Assembly (NCBI GenBank): GCA_039029455.1
Contig: JBCCGE010000014.1
Span: 1-50,606, forward strand
Length of the DNA stretch: 50,606 bases
Direction of reading: 5' to 3'
From: JBCCGE01 sp039029455
GTDB taxonomy: Bacteria; Pseudomonadota; Gammaproteobacteria; Arenicellales; Poriferihabitantaceae
In this document: in pieces, positions 1 through 9,389 of the stretch
Position numbering within the stretch: position 1 is the first letter of the stretch
Layout of the letters: each line of letters opens with the position of its first letter
The notes under the pieces: generated by a model
The model's database searches: none
Told to the model about the DNA's origin: nothing
What the model saw: only the letters and a program-made list of their open reading frames with translations
Translations under genes and position numbers: made by a program

Positions 1-2128
1 CAAGAACAGACTGCTTGCCAATGAAATCGGTGGCCTTGTCGAAAGACACAAAACGATCCAGACCAGTCTCCTGCGGCGTATAGTCTGGTTTAAATTCCCG
101 CAGCCAGGACCCAAAGGATTTTTCAAGTCGCAGACTCATCATTGCCCTCATGCCAAACGGTCGAATTCCAAGATCCGATCCTGCCTCCATTAGAATATCA
201 AACAACGCCACCTGTTGATTTGACGGCACATAGATTTCGTAGCCAAGATCGCCGGTGTAACTGACACGCTGTACGACGGCATCGGACGCACCAACCTGCA
301 GTTGTCTGACCGACATAAACGGAAACGCTGCGTTAGAGACATCAACACGAGTCACCCTTTCCAGCAAGGTCCGGGCATTCGGCCCTGCGATCTGAAAGCC
401 GAGTCGTTGCTGGGAAATGTTTCGTATCTCGACATTTTCATCCTGCAGGTGCTGCTCCAGCCAGCGCTGATGATAGGCTTGTGACGCATACGAAGCCGTC
501 AGCTGAAATTCATCCTCGGACAACCGGGAGACTGTAAAGTCACCGATTATTTTTCCACGTGGGCTTAGCATTGGGGTCAGACTGATCCTGCCGGTGTTCG
601 GAATTCTTCCAGCCATAATCCGGTCTAACCAGGCCTCTGCCCCACTGCCGGTCACCCAAAACTTACTGAAGTTGTGGATTTCATTGATGCCCACGGCCTC
701 GCGTACAGCCCGACATTCTTCAGCGACGGTCGGGAACGCATTAGAGCGGCGAAAACTTGGAATTTCCCATGGCTCTTCACCCTCGGGAGCGAAGTAGTTA
801 ACGTGCTCCATGCCGTAAGCGGCACCGAATACGGCGTTTCGTTGTTGCCACAGTCCATACGCCGGCGTGGTGTGGAATGGCCGCGCGGCCGGAAGCTCTT
901 CATTGGGATACGACACTGAAAACCGACGCTGATAGTTTTCCCTGACCTTTATTCGCGTAAACGCGTGGGTGCAGTAATCACCAAACCTCGCGACATCCAT
1001 CGCAAAAACGTCTCGTGACGGCTCGCCGTCCACCATCCACTCTGCCAGCGTCAGACCAACGCCTCCGCCCTGACTGAAGCCCGCCATAACGCCACACGCG
1101 GACCAGTAGTTTCGCAATCCGGGTACAGGCCCAACCAGCGGATTGCCATCCGGGGCAAAAGTAAACGGGCCGTTGATCACGGTTTTGATTCCGGCTTCAG
1201 CAAGCACCGGGTAACGCTTGTATGCCAGGTCGAGTGAATCTCCGATACGATCCAGATTATCCGGCAGCAGTTCATGACCAAAATCCCACGGCGTGCCGTC
1301 GACGGCCCACGGATCGCAGTCCTGTTCGTAGAATCCAATCACCAGCCCCTGACCCTCCTGACGCAGATAACTCTCGCCCTCGGGATCCATAACATGAGGC
1401 AATTCCGTTGCATGGTTCATCACAATGTCGATAGGTTCTGTGGCCAGATACTGGTGCTCCATCGGATGAAGCGGGAGATACACGCCTGCCATCGCACCGA
1501 CCTCCCGCGCCCACAAACCGGCGGCGTTGACCACATGCTCGGCAACGATGGTGCCCTGCTCGGTAACCACTTCCCAGCTGCCATCAGAGCGGGGAATGGT
1601 TTGCAATACCGGATTTCTCAATACGATCTCTGCGCCCTGCTGTCGTGCAGCGCGAGCATAAGCGTGAGTCGTTCCTGAGGGATCCAGATGCCCGTCCAGC
1701 GGATCATAGAGCGCGCCAATAACACCGTCGGTATTTGTGATCGGTGACAGTTCTCGAATTTCATCGGGACCGACCAGATGAGTATCCAGACCCATGTAAC
1801 GGTGTTTGGCACGCTCTGCTCGCAGATAGTCCATCCGATCCGGTGTGGTTGCCAGCGTGATACCACCGACGTGATGGAGCCCGCAGTCCTGTCCGGAAAT
1901 TTCTTCGAGCTCGCGATACAACTCGATGGTGTACCCCTGCAAGGCCGCCATGTTCGTGTCGGCGTTGAGCGTATGAAACCCACCTGCAGCGTGCCAGGTC
2001 GACCCCGAAGTCAGTTCAGAACGTTCAATCAACAGCACATCTTTCCACCCCATCTTGGTCAGATGGTACAGAACGCTGCAACCCACGACGCCCCCGCCTA
2101 TAACGGCGACCTGTACATGTGTTTTCAT
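1..2128 (-). CDS. Dimethylglycine/sarcosine dehydrogenase-like FAD enzyme with GcvT domain (3' end outside window)
   Basis: The ATG is at 2128 and the frame stays open to the left edge, giving about 709 codons; the C-terminus is missing. The N-terminus has a dinucleotide-binding loop GGGVVG (residues 11-16) followed by GSTWHAAGG with His46, the position where dimethylglycine and sarcosine dehydrogenases bind FAD covalently. The DAO fold runs to about residue 365; the rest looks like the FAO_M and GcvT (folate-binding) domains, including a YTGDLGYEIYVP segment near residue 626. The family oxidatively demethylates dimethylglycine or sarcosine and passes the one-carbon unit to tetrahydrofolate. 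The MttB and XRE genes lie just upstream on the same strand, and creatinase, which makes sarcosine, is about 19 kb away. The exact substrate cannot be read from sequence. It lacks a tabulated ORF only because it is cut by the window edge. Confidence 0.9.
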   Translation of the reverse strand, partial: MKTHVQVAVIGGGVVGCSVLYHLTKMGWKDVLLIERSELTSGSTWHAAGGFHTLNADTNMAALQGYTIELYRELEEISGQDCGLHHVGGITLATTPDRMDYLRAERAKHRYMGLDTHLVGPDEIRELSPITNTDGVIGALYDPLDGHLDPSGTTHAYARAARQQGAEIVLRNPVLQTIPRSDGSWEVVTEQGTIVAEHVVNAAGLWAREVGAMAGVYLPLHPMEHQYLATEPIDIVMNHATELPHVMDPEGESYLRQEGQGLVIGFYEQDCDPWAVDGTPWDFGHELLPDNLDRIGDSLDLAYKRYPVLAEAGIKTVINGPFTFAPDGNPLVGPVPGLRNYWSACGVMAGFSQGGGVGLTLAEWMVDGEPSRDVFAMDVARFGDYCTHAFTRIKVRENYQRRFSVSYPNEELPAARPFHTTPAYGLWQQRNAVFGAAYGMEHVNYFAPEGEEPWEIPSFRRSNAFPTVAEECRAVREAVGINEIHNFSKFWVTGSGAEAWLDRIMAGRIPNTGRISLTPMLSPRGKIIGDFTVSRLSEDEFQLTASYASQAYHQRWLEQHLQDENVEIRNISQQRLGFQIAGPNARTLLERVTRVDVSNAAFPFMSVRQLQVGASDAVVQRVSYTGDLGYEIYVPSNQQVALFDILMEAGSDLGIRPFGMRAMMSLRLEKSFGSWLREFKPDYTPQETGLDRFVSFDKATDFIGKQSVL

Positions 2129-2158
2129 AAATTCAGTGACTTACTATTGTGTAAAACA

Positions 2159-3016
2159 TTACTCAGACTCGACCTTTTCAATCAGCGCCCTGATATACCC
2201 GCCAACTTCGTGAGGTTGCACACAGGCATAACGAATCAATTCATCGAATCGTCGGGAGAACAAGCGAATGTGCTCGGTGCTGTTCAATACCAGATAAAAC
2301 TGTCCAATAAATACAATTGCCCGCAGCGGCCCAAAAATAGTAAACGCGACGGTATAAATCTGACGACCATCGAACAGGTACCAGCGGAATCTGGGATATA
2401 ACTCATCGATCAGATCGGCCATATTCTGTAACTGATCAATTCGAACTGATTTTGGCAGGTCCCGCCAGATACCTTCACCGAATGCAAAACCCTCAATATC
2501 CTGTGTGGACTGACAGGCCTCCATATCGGAATCTTCACGGCGTTGCTGGATCAAAAGTCTGTGAGTGTCTCGAATACTCTGGTCAGTGCGACCGACGCCG
2601 TAACGCCGAAACTCGTAACTCGCTACAGCTTCGGTTTTTATCAGGTCCGGAAGTGTCGCCGGGATATAGCGAACTTTGTATTGTGCAGCCTCCTGATGCC
2701 ACTCCAGAACTTTTTCATTGACTGTGGACTTTGAAAAATCCTCAAACTCAAGCGGACCTGTCATCAGATCGGCGCCAAGCTGGCCCTGCTCCGTTAAACC
2801 CAGCAACCAGTCAACACTGACCTGATAGTGCTCTGCAATTGCGGCAATGGTGTCGGCCCTCGGCAGCCTCAGCGTATGCTCCGACAACAACTGGGAAAGG
2901 GTTGAACGATCGACACCAATTGATTGAGCGAAACGTGAGTGATTCAGACCACTTTGTCGAATGACCTGTTCGATTCGTTGCCGAAACGTGGTGACTCGCT
3001 GCTCGTATTTCACCAC
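2159..3016 (-). CDS. XRE-family transcriptional regulator coupled to the MttB homologue
   Basis: A 285-residue protein with an N-terminal Cro/CI-type helix-turn-helix (about residues 11-66; recognition segment SIGVDRSTLSQLLSE) and a 200-residue C-terminal part I do not recognise, possibly a ligand-sensing domain. Two GTG codons are possible starts, at 3016 and 3013. The second overlaps the TGA of the upstream mttB-like gene in a GTGA arrangement and has GAGGG seven bases upstream, so 3013 may be the true start. The overlap implies translational coupling, so regulator and methyltransferase are made together. It probably controls the methyltransferase and dehydrogenase genes around it (inference), and the near-palindrome at 4609-4628 is a candidate operator. 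Confidence 0.85.
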   Translation of the reverse strand: MVKYEQRVTTFRQRIEQVIRQSGLNHSRFAQSIGVDRSTLSQLLSEHTLRLPRADTIAAIAEHYQVSVDWLLGLTEQGQLGADLMTGPLEFEDFSKSTVNEKVLEWHQEAAQYKVRYIPATLPDLIKTEAVASYEFRRYGVGRTDQSIRDTHRLLIQQRREDSDMEACQSTQDIEGFAFGEGIWRDLPKSVRIDQLQNMADLIDELYPRFRWYLFDGRQIYTVAFTIFGPLRAIVFIGQFYLVLNSTEHIRLFSRRFDELIRYACVQPHEVGGYIRALIEKVESE

Positions 3017-4530
3017 TCGGCCCTCAATTCGGACTTTCGTCGCGTCACGTAGGCATTCAGTTCTTCTCGAATCGAGTCGTCGAGGTGGGGTGGCTCGAAG
3101 TCCTGCAGAATCCTCTTAAACAATGCATTCGCTCTTTGATCAGCGCGCAGACTCCCGCTTTCCTGCCAGGTTTCAAAGTTGCTCCAGTCCGCAAGAATCG
3201 GCGGGTAGAACGCATCCTTGTATCGCGCGATGGTGTGTTCGGTTCCAAAGAAATGCCCCCCTGCTCCCACGGAGCGAATGGCATCCAGCGCCAGTTCGTC
3301 TTCGGTCACCTTTATCGGAGTCAGATACTCGGCCATCATCTGGATCAACTCCATATCGATAATCAGCTTTTCAAACGAGGCGCACAGTCCACCCTCAAGC
3401 CATCCGCCACTGTGCTTGATCATGTTGCCGTGTCCCATCACAGCGGCCCAGAGGGCATTTTGCGATTCCCATGCGGCCTGTGCGTCCGGAGCATTGGATG
3501 CATTTACATTGGAGGTGCGGTACGGAATCCCGTATCGCCTTGCAAGCTGGCCTCCGGCCAAAACTGCTTTTGCGTACTCAGGTGTTCCGAATGCCGGTGC
3601 GCCGGACTTCATATCGACATTGGATGTGAACCCTCCGTACATAGCGGGCGATCCTGGATTCACCATTTGTGTGATGGCGATGACACCGAGTGCTTCTGCA
3701 TTTTGCTGCGCCAGTGCGCCCGCCAGGGTCACCGGGCTCATCGCGCCGGCAAGCGTAAACGGTGTGACCACAACCGGTTGCCCCATCTCTGCCATCAGCA
3801 TCAATCCATCGAGCATGGGCTTATCGACTTTCAGCGGTGAATTGGTATTGACGACTGTCATTAAACCCGGCTTCTGCTTCAGCGTCGCGTAATCAATACC
3901 GCGTGAGATACACATCATCTCGATTCCATCCTCGACCTTTCCGTTGCCGAGACTGTAGACATGCCACGGTTTTTCCGTCAGTTCTATAAACCCCATATAG
4001 GCATCCAGGTGCCGTGTATGGGCAGGCAAGTCAATTGGCTCTACGGGATAGCCAGAATGTAAAGCGACCGTGTTGAAACTCTGTCCGAGCCGCAGCAGGT
4101 TACAGTAGTCCTCATAGTTGCCGGAACGCCGTCCACGATCCATGTCTGAACAGTTCGGCGGACTGGCAACCAGACTAAAGTTAATGTAGTTGCTGCCGTA
4201 GGTCGACTGAATCGACGGACTCCGCCCATAGAGCGTAAAGTGTTCAGGGACCGTCGCAATTTTTTCCAGAACCAGATCACGATCCATTCGAACATAACCA
4301 CTTTCGGAATCCAGAATCGCACCGTGCTGAATCATAAGGTCGCGAGCACGATCATTCACGATCTGCAGACCAATCTGTTCAAGTATGCGCATCGATCCAT
4401 CGTGGATCAGCTCCAGACCCTCGGCATCCAGAACCTCTATCGGATCATAGGGGTTTCTCAGCTGCTGGACCGGAGGTTGTTCCAGACAGAAAGCCGGTTT
4501 CTCTCTGACTCGTCGGGTGCGTCTGCTCAT
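3010..4530 (-). CDS. Trimethylamine methyltransferase (MttB) family protein, non-pyrrolysine type
   Basis: A 506-residue MttB superfamily protein, normal in length, with family-like segments such as NSPLKVDKPMLDG, the glycine-rich AMSPVTLAGALAQQNAEALG, and AQAAWESQNALWAAVMG. There is no in-frame amber codon, so this is not the pyrrolysine-containing trimethylamine enzyme. Characterised members without pyrrolysine (for example MtgB) demethylate quaternary amines such as glycine betaine and pass the methyl group to a corrinoid protein. No corrinoid-binding protein, corrinoid methyltransferase or activase is present in the window, so partner and substrate are unknown. It starts at ATG 4530 without a clear ribosome site, ends by overlapping the XRE gene, and is divergent from the desaturase. 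The dehydrogenase downstream suggests a stepwise N-demethylation route (inference). Confidence 0.88.
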   Translation of the reverse strand: MSRRTRRVREKPAFCLEQPPVQQLRNPYDPIEVLDAEGLELIHDGSMRILEQIGLQIVNDRARDLMIQHGAILDSESGYVRMDRDLVLEKIATVPEHFTLYGRSPSIQSTYGSNYINFSLVASPPNCSDMDRGRRSGNYEDYCNLLRLGQSFNTVALHSGYPVEPIDLPAHTRHLDAYMGFIELTEKPWHVYSLGNGKVEDGIEMMCISRGIDYATLKQKPGLMTVVNTNSPLKVDKPMLDGLMLMAEMGQPVVVTPFTLAGAMSPVTLAGALAQQNAEALGVIAITQMVNPGSPAMYGGFTSNVDMKSGAPAFGTPEYAKAVLAGGQLARRYGIPYRTSNVNASNAPDAQAAWESQNALWAAVMGHGNMIKHSGGWLEGGLCASFEKLIIDMELIQMMAEYLTPIKVTEDELALDAIRSVGAGGHFFGTEHTIARYKDAFYPPILADWSNFETWQESGSLRADQRANALFKRILQDFEPPHLDDSIREELNAYVTRRKSELRAEW

Positions 4531-4608
4531 TCAATAAACCGTGTCGCTGCTAATTGCGGGTAACCTAACTCAAATGTTTCTAATTTGGAACACTTGTTGA
4601 TCAAATAA

Positions 4609-4628
4609 AACATCATTGCAATGGTGTT
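4609..4628. promoter_or_regulatory. Near-perfect 20-bp palindrome in the mttB/desaturase divergent region
   Basis: The element is AACATCATTG followed by CAATGGTGTT. Nine of ten positions pair about the centre, the only mismatch being T4613 opposite G4624. It lies in the 195-bp space between the divergent mttB-like and desaturase genes, about 80 bp from the mttB start and 100 bp from the desaturase start. An operator for the XRE regulator at 2159-3016 is the simplest reading, but this is inference. Confidence 0.45.
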
Positions 4629-4725
4629 GAATTTGTTTACCACTCATCGCGAAATCCCTCATTGCCAGCAAACGAATCTGCGAATAGTTTTGCACTATGC
4701 AGAAAATAATAGTGGGGAGTGAAGA

Positions 4726-5673
4726 TTGGCGGATACGCGACTGAAACCGGCCAAACCATTGCGTAAGACTGAATGGCCTACATGGGGCCTGATTCTGTTG
4801 GTATACGGCAGCTGGCTGTCCCTCATCCTGAATTATCACGCCTTAACACCCTGGGTGTTTGTCGTCGCCATGACGGTCACGCTGACTTTGTACAGTTCGT
4901 TATGCCATGAACTGATTCATCGCCACCCTACTGCCAGTGAGTCGCTAAACGATGCCTTTGGATTTATCCCTCTGGGTCTTATTTTTCCCTACCGGATTTA
5001 TAAGGAAAGTCATCTCGCGCATCATGACAACACTCAGTTAACGTTACCCGGGATAGATCCCGAAAGTTACTTTCAGTGTCCGGTCGGCTGGGAATCCCAT
5101 TCGAGACTGACGCGTTTCCTGTGTCACATCAACATGACACTGGGTGGACGTTTACTGCTTCAGCCAGGTTTCGCGGCGTTGTGTGTACTCAAGCAGGCGA
5201 TCGATGAATTGGTAACAAAATCCACACCGACGAACCGGCGGGTGATGTGGTTTGGACACTACATCATGGTTGCAGCTTTACTCGGTTTGATATCAGGGCC
5301 TCTCGATATCGGGATATGGCACTATGTGATCTGTGCTTATGCGTCGCAGGCAATTATTCAGATACGGTCATTCTACGAACATCGGCCGAACGAATGCGAA
5401 GACGGTCGCACTGTCATGATGCATGCATCCCTGCCAATGCGGCTTCTGTTTCTGAATAACAACTACCACCTTGTTCATCACGACCGCCCTGATCTCGCCT
5501 GGTACGAAATTCCCGCGTTCTACCGACAAAACCAGGCAAGTTATGACGCTCGCAGTGAAGGCTTCTCGGTAACGGGATACTGGCGCTGGTTTCGATACTT
5601 AGTCTCGCCTGTAGAATCGCCTGTCCACCCTGTCGGTCCCGAGCAGAACTTCCAGCGTCCACACATCCCGTAA
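4726..5673 (+). CDS. Membrane fatty acid desaturase / hydroxylase family protein
   Basis: A 315-residue membrane protein with the three histidine boxes of the di-iron desaturase superfamily: HELIH (61-65), HLAHH (96-100) and a C-terminal NNNYHLVHHDRP near residue 250. Several hydrophobic stretches (about 19-40, 43-58, 175-200) are likely membrane segments. The start is a TTG at 4726, preceded by a strong GGGGAG about seven bases upstream; no ATG exists before the first membrane segment. The superfamily includes acyl desaturases, alkane hydroxylases and small-molecule hydroxylases. With divergent mttB and a demethylating dehydrogenase nearby, a role in oxidising a methylated amine or a lipid precursor is possible, but the substrate cannot be assigned. 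Confidence 0.85.
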   Translation: MADTRLKPAKPLRKTEWPTWGLILLVYGSWLSLILNYHALTPWVFVVAMTVTLTLYSSLCHELIHRHPTASESLNDAFGFIPLGLIFPYRIYKESHLAHHDNTQLTLPGIDPESYFQCPVGWESHSRLTRFLCHINMTLGGRLLLQPGFAALCVLKQAIDELVTKSTPTNRRVMWFGHYIMVAALLGLISGPLDIGIWHYVICAYASQAIIQIRSFYEHRPNECEDGRTVMMHASLPMRLLFLNNNYHLVHHDRPDLAWYEIPAFYRQNQASYDARSEGFSVTGYWRWFRYLVSPVESPVHPVGPEQNFQRPHIP

Positions 5674-5698
5674 GCAGGGTTTCAGGGTATGCCGATGA

Positions 5699-6166
5699 TC
5701 AGGACGTGGCCGCAGTCGCAAACGCGTTTAGTGCACCGCTGACTTTTTCCAGTACACCGTCACAGCCTTCCATTTTGTGGCGACCCTGCAAGTAGGCGGA
5801 ATCGTTGTAGCCGAGCCACACATCACCGTTTTCATCTTCCCATATCAGTGCTTTCATCGGCAGGTCTATGCCCGCGCTCTGTGCGCACTGCATCAGTTTG
5901 GTGCCAACTTTCGGGTTGCCGAAAATGACGAGTTCGGTCGGACGCAACGATTCACCAACGCTTTCCGCGCCCTTTTGGTGATTGATTCTGGCAAACACTT
6001 TCATGCCTTTCTCTGCCAGTACCGCCTCAAGTTTAGTCGCGGTGTCGCTCACTGACGACGCGCTTTTCACCGCCGTCAAACCATCTGCTGCATATGTCAT
6101 TGAAATAAATCCAATCAGGGTTAGTGCAGCCACTGTCTGCAGCCACATTCTGTTCACGGTAAACAT
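5699..6166 (-). CDS. DUF302 domain protein, exported
   Basis: 155 residues with an N-terminal signal peptide (Met-rich start, hydrophobic core about 9-23, cleavage likely after TYA at 24-26) followed by a DUF302 domain: paired hydrophobic strands around GMKVFARINHQKGAESVGESLRP and the family-typical ELVIFGNPKVGTKLMQ and LPMKALIWEDENGDVWLGYND. DUF302 proteins are small periplasmic or cytoplasmic proteins of unknown function. It lies convergent to the desaturase and about 95 bp downstream of the large fusion gene on the same strand, so it may be the last gene of that transcript. Confidence 0.85.
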   Translation of the reverse strand: MFTVNRMWLQTVAALTLIGFISMTYAADGLTAVKSASSVSDTATKLEAVLAEKGMKVFARINHQKGAESVGESLRPTELVIFGNPKVGTKLMQCAQSAGIDLPMKALIWEDENGDVWLGYNDSAYLQGRHKMEGCDGVLEKVSGALNAFATAATS

Positions 6167-6261
6167 CTCTCGTCTTCCTCAAAAGTTGAAATTTAAATAC
6201 CAATACTATCGCGTCACTGCGCAAAGGCATAGACACGATCAGCAGGCCAGGGTTCCCGGAC

Positions 6262-9200
6262 TCAGATCTGCATACTAACGGGGGTGGTAGGGCGGGCGTA
6301 GTCCTCACACAATATCGAAGCCAAAGTACTGACCAGTTGATCAGCATTGCTCTGAGAAAAACACAGCGGCGGCTTGATTTTCAAAACATTGTGATTCGGA
6401 CCATCTGTCGATATCAGAATGCCGGACTGTTTCATTCGTTCAGCAATGTACGCGGCCTGCGCGGGTGCCGGTACTTTTGTCTCTATATCCAACACCAGCT
6501 CTATTCCCACAAACAGACCAAGTCCGCGAACCTCACCGATTAGAGAGAAATCTTCCTGCAGTGCCTGCAAACCTTTGATCAGTGAACCACCGCACTGGTG
6601 TGCATGGTGCTGCAGGTTTTCACTCTCGATGACATCAAGCACAGCGTGACCGACGGCACATGAGACCGGATTGCCGCCAAAAGTGTTGAAATATTCCATA
6701 CCGTTATTAAAGGCATCCGCGATTGCGCGCGTCGTCACCACTGCAGCCAGCGGATGTCCGTTTCCGATGGGTTTTCCCAGAGTCACAATATCCGGCACAA
6801 CATCCTGAGCCTCAAAACCCCAGAAATGACTGCCGACACGGCCGAAACCAACCTGCACCTCATCGGCGATACAGACGGCACCGACGTTGCGTGCTTTATC
6901 GTAAACAGCCTGCAGGAATCCATCAGGCAGTACCACCTGTCCGCCGCAACCCAAAACCGATTCGGCGATGAACGCGGACGGCTCCAGGCCATCTGTCTGC
7001 AAAAATTTCTCGATGGTTTCAACTGTTCGCCGATTGCTCTGCTCGTCGTCGATACCGTCCCGGTAACGATCAGGCATTGGCACTGTGTGGGTGTATACCG
7101 GCCTGCCTTCTCCACCGGGTCCATTGTGTTTATAGGGACTGATACTGATCAACGATTGCAGGTGACCGTGATAAGCATGGTCCACGATCAGAACGTCCTT
7201 GCGGCCGGTGTACGTGTGAGCCAGACGCAATGCAAGATCATTGGCCTCACTGCCGCTATTCACCAGAAAAACGACATCCAGTGATTGCGGTAAAAACGAC
7301 AGCAGGCGCTCAGAGTAGTGTTCAATCTGCGGATACAGATACCGACTGTTAGTGTTCAGGACAGCCGATTGACGACATTCCGCTTCCACTACCGCAGGAT
7401 GGCAGTGTCCCACATGCGCCACGTTATTGACACCGTCAAGATAAGGGCGACCTGTGTAGTCATACAGATACTGAAGCGCGCCACGGGCGACATAAATGGG
7501 ATCCCTGTAAGACAGGCGCAGATTCGGTGAGAGATGAGCTCTGCGCGAGTTCAGAACCCGATTGACATCCTCAGCGCTGACAACGGGCTGACGATCAATC
7601 AGATCCTGCGGTATCTGCAGAATGGCATTGGGATCGGGGCAAAGACTCCTCCAGACATCTCGGTGGCCGTGACTGCCGACACCAACAAATGTATCTTCTT
7701 CATCGAGTAAATCCGTAACGATTTCAAAGTGGACATGAGGAGGCCAGTCGCCGTTTTCGCTAGGCTCGCCCATGGTCGCCAGAAGCGTTCCCGCGGAAAC
7801 ATGCTGTCCTTTGATCAGATGCCTGAATGATTGTGGGGTCAGGTGTCCATACAGCGTAAAAAATGTTACTTCACCATGCGATAGTTCAACATTGTGCTGC
7901 AGAATCACGGTACCGCCGTAGTCGAACTGAGCGTCATGGTAGGCAACTGACCAGACGCAGCCTTCATAGCAGGCGTATACCGGCGATCCTGCCGGCTGAA
8001 AAATATCGATGCCGAGATGAAGGGTGCGACGATGTCCTGTGGCGTCGTCAAAATCATCACTCGCATAAATCAACCGGTACTCACAGTACATACCAATGCC
8101 GGCATCACAATGCTGATCGTCGATCTGCCGAAACAGATCGCGGGTCGCGATTGCCGAATCGTACGGAATCGCCGGATTTCCGATAAAGGGACTTGAAACA
8201 CTGGAGTCGAGCGGAAGCAAACGATCTGCTTTCAGGTCAAGATCAACGATAGAACTAAATCCAGAGTGATTGCGTCGACACCATGCTGTGATCTCTGTGC
8301 TGTTTGGCACAGGCTCCAGACCGCACACGGAACGAAGATAGTAACGGGCGTATCGTGGATGGATGTCCGCGAGACGCAGCAACGCTCGCCATGCCGGCGC
8401 TTCTGAAATTGCGAGGTATTTGTTGTTGGGTTCCTGCTGCTGCTGATATGCACTGATGCAGACGCTCATGCACAGTCGCATCACCATGAGATCAAAAACA
8501 ACATCGATTTCATGTTCGGTCAGCGGCATCTCAGTGTGGAACCCTGCAATCACTTCTCCCGCAGCATCCAGCGGCCTTGGTGTGTCCAGAATGGCATATG
8601 CAGCTGCTACCGCTGCATCAGTGACCAGCCAGCCATAGACCATGTCTCCATAGTCGATCAGACCCGCTACCCGCTGCTCCCAGGGCCCCCTGGATTCGAC
8701 CAGCACGTTGTTGTCGTTGGCATCATTGTGAATGACACCCCTGCGAATACGATCACCACCGGATGCAAGTGAGTTTTCATATCGATCGGTATATCGATGC
8801 AGCAGTGCTCTGCGCTCGGGCTGTTCAATAAGATCTACATAACGATTTACGATTTCTCCCGCATGTTCCATCTTCCACAACAACGGTCTTTCCAGAGCAG
8901 GATGCTCAAAACCCTGCAGTGCTTTTGTGACACTGGCCACAGCAGACCCGAGACTTTTTCGCAGCGCTGCGGTCGCTGGATTAATTTCGGATAACAAGCG
9001 TCCCTCCAGATAGGACACCACCCGACAGTCGTAGCGATGCCCTTCACTGTCTTCAATCTGCTCAATCTTCTTACCAGTTAAGGATGCTTTGACTTCGGGA
9101 ACACACTCAACGGCTGCGGATTTCAGACAGCTAAATACGTGATCCTGACATTCCAGCATCGTCGTGTCTTCGTCGCGATTTGCAATTTTAAACACCCATT

Positions 9201-9342
9201 TGCCTTCACCGTCATCGAGCTTGAAATTGAGATCGCGTTCTCCTGGCAGCGGCTCCAGCAATCCACTCAGGCCGTAATATTTCTCGAGGAAATCTGAGCT
9301 CTGAGCGCCATCAAACGGAGGACGGTAGCACTGGGTAGACAT
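6262..9342 (-). CDS. Fusion protein: APH-like kinase, M23/LytM domain, class-III aminotransferase (phospho-lyase type)
   Basis: A single 1026-residue frame holding three domains. Residues about 20-330 are an aminoglycoside phosphotransferase-like kinase with the Brenner motif VIHNDANDNNVL (near 203) and the metal motif LIDYGD (near 228). Residues about 425-560 are an M23 metallopeptidase-type domain with both zinc motifs, HLGID (near 442) and HVHFEI (near 535). Residues about 600-1015 are a fold-type I class-III aminotransferase with the PLP lysine in TLGKPIGNG (near 856). The aminotransferase resembles the ethanolamine-phosphate / phosphohydroxylysine phospho-lyase group, whose substrates are made by an APH-like kinase, so the two ends may phosphorylate and then eliminate phosphate from an amino alcohol. 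There is no signal peptide, so the M23 domain is presumably cytoplasmic. The exporter or importer at 9466 is divergent. Confidence 0.9.
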   Translation of the reverse strand: MSTQCYRPPFDGAQSSDFLEKYYGLSGLLEPLPGERDLNFKLDDGEGKWVFKIANRDEDTTMLECQDHVFSCLKSAAVECVPEVKASLTGKKIEQIEDSEGHRYDCRVVSYLEGRLLSEINPATAALRKSLGSAVASVTKALQGFEHPALERPLLWKMEHAGEIVNRYVDLIEQPERRALLHRYTDRYENSLASGGDRIRRGVIHNDANDNNVLVESRGPWEQRVAGLIDYGDMVYGWLVTDAAVAAAYAILDTPRPLDAAGEVIAGFHTEMPLTEHEIDVVFDLMVMRLCMSVCISAYQQQQEPNNKYLAISEAPAWRALLRLADIHPRYARYYLRSVCGLEPVPNSTEITAWCRRNHSGFSSIVDLDLKADRLLPLDSSVSSPFIGNPAIPYDSAIATRDLFRQIDDQHCDAGIGMYCEYRLIYASDDFDDATGHRRTLHLGIDIFQPAGSPVYACYEGCVWSVAYHDAQFDYGGTVILQHNVELSHGEVTFFTLYGHLTPQSFRHLIKGQHVSAGTLLATMGEPSENGDWPPHVHFEIVTDLLDEEDTFVGVGSHGHRDVWRSLCPDPNAILQIPQDLIDRQPVVSAEDVNRVLNSRRAHLSPNLRLSYRDPIYVARGALQYLYDYTGRPYLDGVNNVAHVGHCHPAVVEAECRQSAVLNTNSRYLYPQIEHYSERLLSFLPQSLDVVFLVNSGSEANDLALRLAHTYTGRKDVLIVDHAYHGHLQSLISISPYKHNGPGGEGRPVYTHTVPMPDRYRDGIDDEQSNRRTVETIEKFLQTDGLEPSAFIAESVLGCGGQVVLPDGFLQAVYDKARNVGAVCIADEVQVGFGRVGSHFWGFEAQDVVPDIVTLGKPIGNGHPLAAVVTTRAIADAFNNGMEYFNTFGGNPVSCAVGHAVLDVIESENLQHHAHQCGGSLIKGLQALQEDFSLIGEVRGLGLFVGIELVLDIETKVPAPAQAAYIAERMKQSGILISTDGPNHNVLKIKPPLCFSQSNADQLVSTLASILCEDYARPTTPVSMQI

Positions 9343-9389
9343 GTTTTTACGATAGTGGAGTCAGCGTCGGATTCTATCGTTACCATCCG

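Noticed and set aside
3010..4530. Pyrrolysine-containing trimethylamine methyltransferase
   Set aside because: The frame is complete without an in-frame TAG, and TAG acts as a normal stop in several neighbouring genes.
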